Notes under the pieces: model-generated | The model's database searches: none | The model's input: the letters and a program-made list of their open reading frames with translations, nothing else | What the model was told of the DNA's origin: nothing | In this document: positions 62,366-64,000 of the stretch, piece after piece | How the letters are laid out: every line of letters starts with the position of its first letter | Numbering within the stretch: the stretch's first letter is position 1 | Translations under genes and position numbers: made by a program | From: DATFMP01 sp035266845 | Lineage (GTDB): Bacteria > SAR324 > JACQKK01 | Reading direction: 5' to 3' | Assembly: GCA_035266845.1 (NCBI GenBank) | Contig: DATFMP010000072.1 | Span: 32,464 to 96,463 of the forward strand | Length of the DNA stretch: 64,000 nucleotides

Positions 62366-62986
62366 ATGAGCGAGCCGATCGTGTTGGAGATCTTCTCGGA
62401 CTATGTGTGACCCTGGTGCTATCTCAGTACCGGGCGTATTGAGCGACTGAAGCAGAACCACGACGTGCGCGTGGAGTGGGTGCATTTTCCACTGCACCCG
62501 GATACTCCGGCTGAGGGCCGCTCCCTGGAAGACCTGTTCCGGGGCCGCAATGTGGACCTCAAGGCCATGTACGAACAGATGCGCGAGCGCATGGAGGCCG
62601 AGGGCCTGCCCTACGGTGAGCGAACCATGACCTACAACAGCCGGCTGGCGCAGGAAGTGGGCAAGTGGGCCGAAACCCAACCCGGCGGCGAGGCCATCCA
62701 CGATGCGATGTTCCGCGCCTATTTCGTGGATACCCGCAACATCGGCGACGAGGACGTGCTTGTGGAGATCGCCGAGTCGGTGGGGCTCTCCGGCGAGCAG
62801 GCGCGCGAGGTAATCCGCACGCGCAGCTTCCAGGCGGCGGTGGATGCAGACTGGCAGAAGTCCCACCAGTACGGCATCACGGGTGTTCCGACGTTCGTGG
62901 CCGGTGGCTACGGCGTGGTGGGGGCCCAGCCCTACGAGTTGCTGGAGCGGCTGGTGCAGGAGGCCGTCGGCAATCCCAGCACCTGA
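62366..62986 (+). CDS. DsbA/FrnE-like selenoprotein with UPWC motif (in-frame UGA read as Sec15)
   Basis: ATG 62366, preceded by an AGGGAGA ribosome site, opens MSEPIVLEIFSDYV, then UGA at 62408-62410, then PWCYLSTGRIERL. Reading the UGA as Sec gives a 206-residue DsbA-family (FrnE/2-hydroxychromene-2-carboxylate isomerase-like) protein in which the N-terminal Cys of the CPWC redox motif is Sec15, with Cys18 retained. The rest is a typical DsbA-fold: LAQEVGKWAETQPGGEAIHDAMFRAYF helical insert and the cis-Pro loop GITGVPTFVAGGYGVVGAQP. No signal peptide, so cytoplasmic like FrnE. A SECIS-like hairpin follows at the expected spacing. A stop-based gene call would lose the active site. Confidence 0.9.
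62423..62443 (+). promoter_or_regulatory. SECIS-like hairpin for the UPWC gene
   Basis: Starts 12 nt after the UGA. Arms CTCAGTAC and GTATTGAG (eight pairs, one G-U) around loop CGGGC, which has G as its second base. The loop begins 20 nt after the UGA, within the usual bacterial range. Fold judged by eye. Confidence 0.65.
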
Positions 62987-62995
62987 GTGCCGCGC

Positions 62996-64000
62996 CTACC
63001 CCTCGCTCCGGCGGCGCAGCTCCGCCTCGAGGCGCGCGATGTGCCCCTCCACGTCGATCGGCAACGTGCTGGTCACCTCCAGGTCGCGATCCTCGAAGGG
63101 CTCGCGGCCGGCGTGCGCGGCGCGGTAGTCCACGAATACCCGCTCGCGCTCTCTCACGAGGGCGCCGATTTCCGGCTGGAACAGCAGCAGTAGCTGCCGC
63201 AGATAGTCGCTGACCATCCGGTCGAAGGCGTCGTTCTCGATGCGGAACCGGGGTAGGAACGCCAGCACCTCGTGCGGCGGCAGATAGAGATCGCCCGTGA
63301 CCCAGCGGTTGACCGTGGATAGGCCCACCGGCTCGCCGCGGTCGTCCATCGCAACGGCGACCAAGTGCACCAGTTGGCCATGGTCGTGGCAGAAGAGGTG
63401 AAAGTGCCCGTGCTCCGGGAATTCCGGGTGCGCATGGTAGAAGTACTGGCTACCGGTGGTCTTGTCTGTGACCCCCGTGTCCCAGGGGTACATGCGCCAG
63501 TGCTCGTAGGGCTTGCCGTTCATCACCGCTTCCACCACCGTGCGGCCCTGGGCGCGCAGGCGGGCTTCGATCTCCCGCAGCGCCAGCCCCGCCGCCAGGT
63601 TGTGCTGTAATTGGGTGGTGGAGCGCTCTGCCAGCACTTCGTCCACCACCGCCTCCGCTATGGTCATGCCAGGAGCACCGGCTGGGACTCCTGCGCCGCC
63701 TACCTCTCCCATAGCGCCACGCCGTTGAAGCTCCGCGGCAATGCGCGCCATCTGCGCTGGCACGTCCGCCGGCAGGGCGCTGGTAATCTCCAGCGCGCGG
63801 TCCTCGAAGGGCGAGGCGCCGCCGTGGGTCTCCCGATAGCGCGCGAAGGTCGCGTCGCGCTCATCCAAGAGGTGCTCGATCTCCGCCCGGAACAGCACCA
63901 GCGCCTGGGTCACGAACCGATGCAGGCGCGCGTCCAGATCGTTGTGGGCGCCGATGTGGAAGCGCGGCAGGAACGTCTTGAGCGTGTCGGCCGGGAAGTA
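62996..64000 (-). CDS. Uncharacterised protein with duplicated module, N-terminus beyond window
   Basis: The minus-strand frame runs through the right edge (334 residues visible), so its start is outside. Two related modules are visible: FPADTLKTFLPRFHI ... SPFEDRALEITSALPADVPAQMARI and LPPHEVLAFLPRFRI ... EPFEDRDLEVTSTLPIDVEGHIARL. Between them is a His-rich core (YFYHAHPEFPEHGHFHLFCHDHGQL) that could bind metal. It resembles the family I know as DUF6969, but that assignment is uncertain. It is convergent with the UPWC selenoprotein gene, with stops 9 nt apart. Function unknown. Confidence 0.7.
   Translation of the reverse strand, partial: YFPADTLKTFLPRFHIGAHNDLDARLHRFVTQALVLFRAEIEHLLDERDATFARYRETHGGASPFEDRALEITSALPADVPAQMARIAAELQRRGAMGEVGGAGVPAGAPGMTIAEAVVDEVLAERSTTQLQHNLAAGLALREIEARLRAQGRTVVEAVMNGKPYEHWRMYPWDTGVTDKTTGSQYFYHAHPEFPEHGHFHLFCHDHGQLVHLVAVAMDDRGEPVGLSTVNRWVTGDLYLPPHEVLAFLPRFRIENDAFDRMVSDYLRQLLLLFQPEIGALVRERERVFVDYRAAHAGREPFEDRDLEVTSTLPIDVEGHIARLEAELRRRSEG

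Noticed and set aside
62411..62434. Strong hairpin directly after the UGA of the UPWC gene (CCC...GGG with a bulged T)
   Set aside because: It begins immediately after the UGA and its loop (ATCTC) has no G, so the spacing and loop rule of bacterial SECIS fit the hairpin at 62423-62443 better.

Overview
This window is GC-rich, densely coded chromosomal DNA. The gene families (OmpR/HAMP two-component pair, LivFGHMK-type transporters, RNase PH, SLT lipoprotein, gentisate dioxygenase, RimK/C39 pair) fit a free-living, metabolically versatile proteobacterium. I cannot assign a genus. The single tRNA gene does not encode its CCA end, and no rRNA or CRISPR array was seen.

The main result is that two genes need an in-frame UGA read as selenocysteine. 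On the minus strand at 3587-4117 is a UGSC-motif selenoprotein (Sec94-Gly-Ser-Cys97), followed in the same apparent operon by two paralogous proteins of unknown function. On the plus strand at 62366-62986 is a DsbA/FrnE-like oxidoreductase whose CPWC motif has become UPWC (Sec15). Both UGAs are followed, 11 or 12 nt downstream, by a hairpin with a G in the first part of the loop, which matches the geometry of bacterial SECIS elements. The Sec machinery (selA, selB, selC, selD) is not in the window.

Layout. 1-4117: partial guaA and the UGSC operon. 4285-9120: glycogen phosphorylase, diverging from a C39-like/RimK-like pair. 9315-12231: PII-like protein with two overlapping CPA2 antiporters. 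12329-21711: CDF transporter, DUF350 membrane protein, two-component system, small lipoprotein, polysaccharide deacetylase-like protein and an orphan hybrid kinase. 21742-31628: a long minus-strand cluster for aromatic acids (two aryl-CoA-type ligases, LigB-type and gentisate-type dioxygenases) with a five-gene Liv-type ABC transporter. 31944-36535: cyclophilin, ApgM-type phosphoglycerate mutase, and an ECF sigma/membrane anti-sigma candidate/Met-Gly-rich exported protein group with two copies of one promoter-like motif. 36661-43251: penicillin acylase-type hydrolase, queuosine-salvage protein, divergent DHPS, lytic transglycosylase, RNase PH and tRNA-Pro.

43252-53730 looks like an old genomic island. 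It starts at the 3' end of tRNA-Pro(UGG), ends in a decayed 62-nt copy of that 3' end, and carries just inside the right end a remnant of a tyrosine-integrase arm-binding domain. Its cargo is a PilZ-like protein, a second Liv-type transporter with a fused permease-ATPase, and a small catabolic set (SDR, SCP2-like, alpha/beta hydrolase, quinone oxidoreductase).

53780-60541 holds an OsmC protein, then an amino-acid dehydrogenase translationally overlapped with a 2-oxoacid:ferredoxin oxidoreductase (fused gamma-delta, alpha, beta), a likely route from amino acids through 2-oxoacids to acyl-CoA, followed by a luciferase-like flavoprotein. The right end has a cluster of palindromes, a DMT exporter, the UPWC selenoprotein and a partial protein built from a duplicated module.
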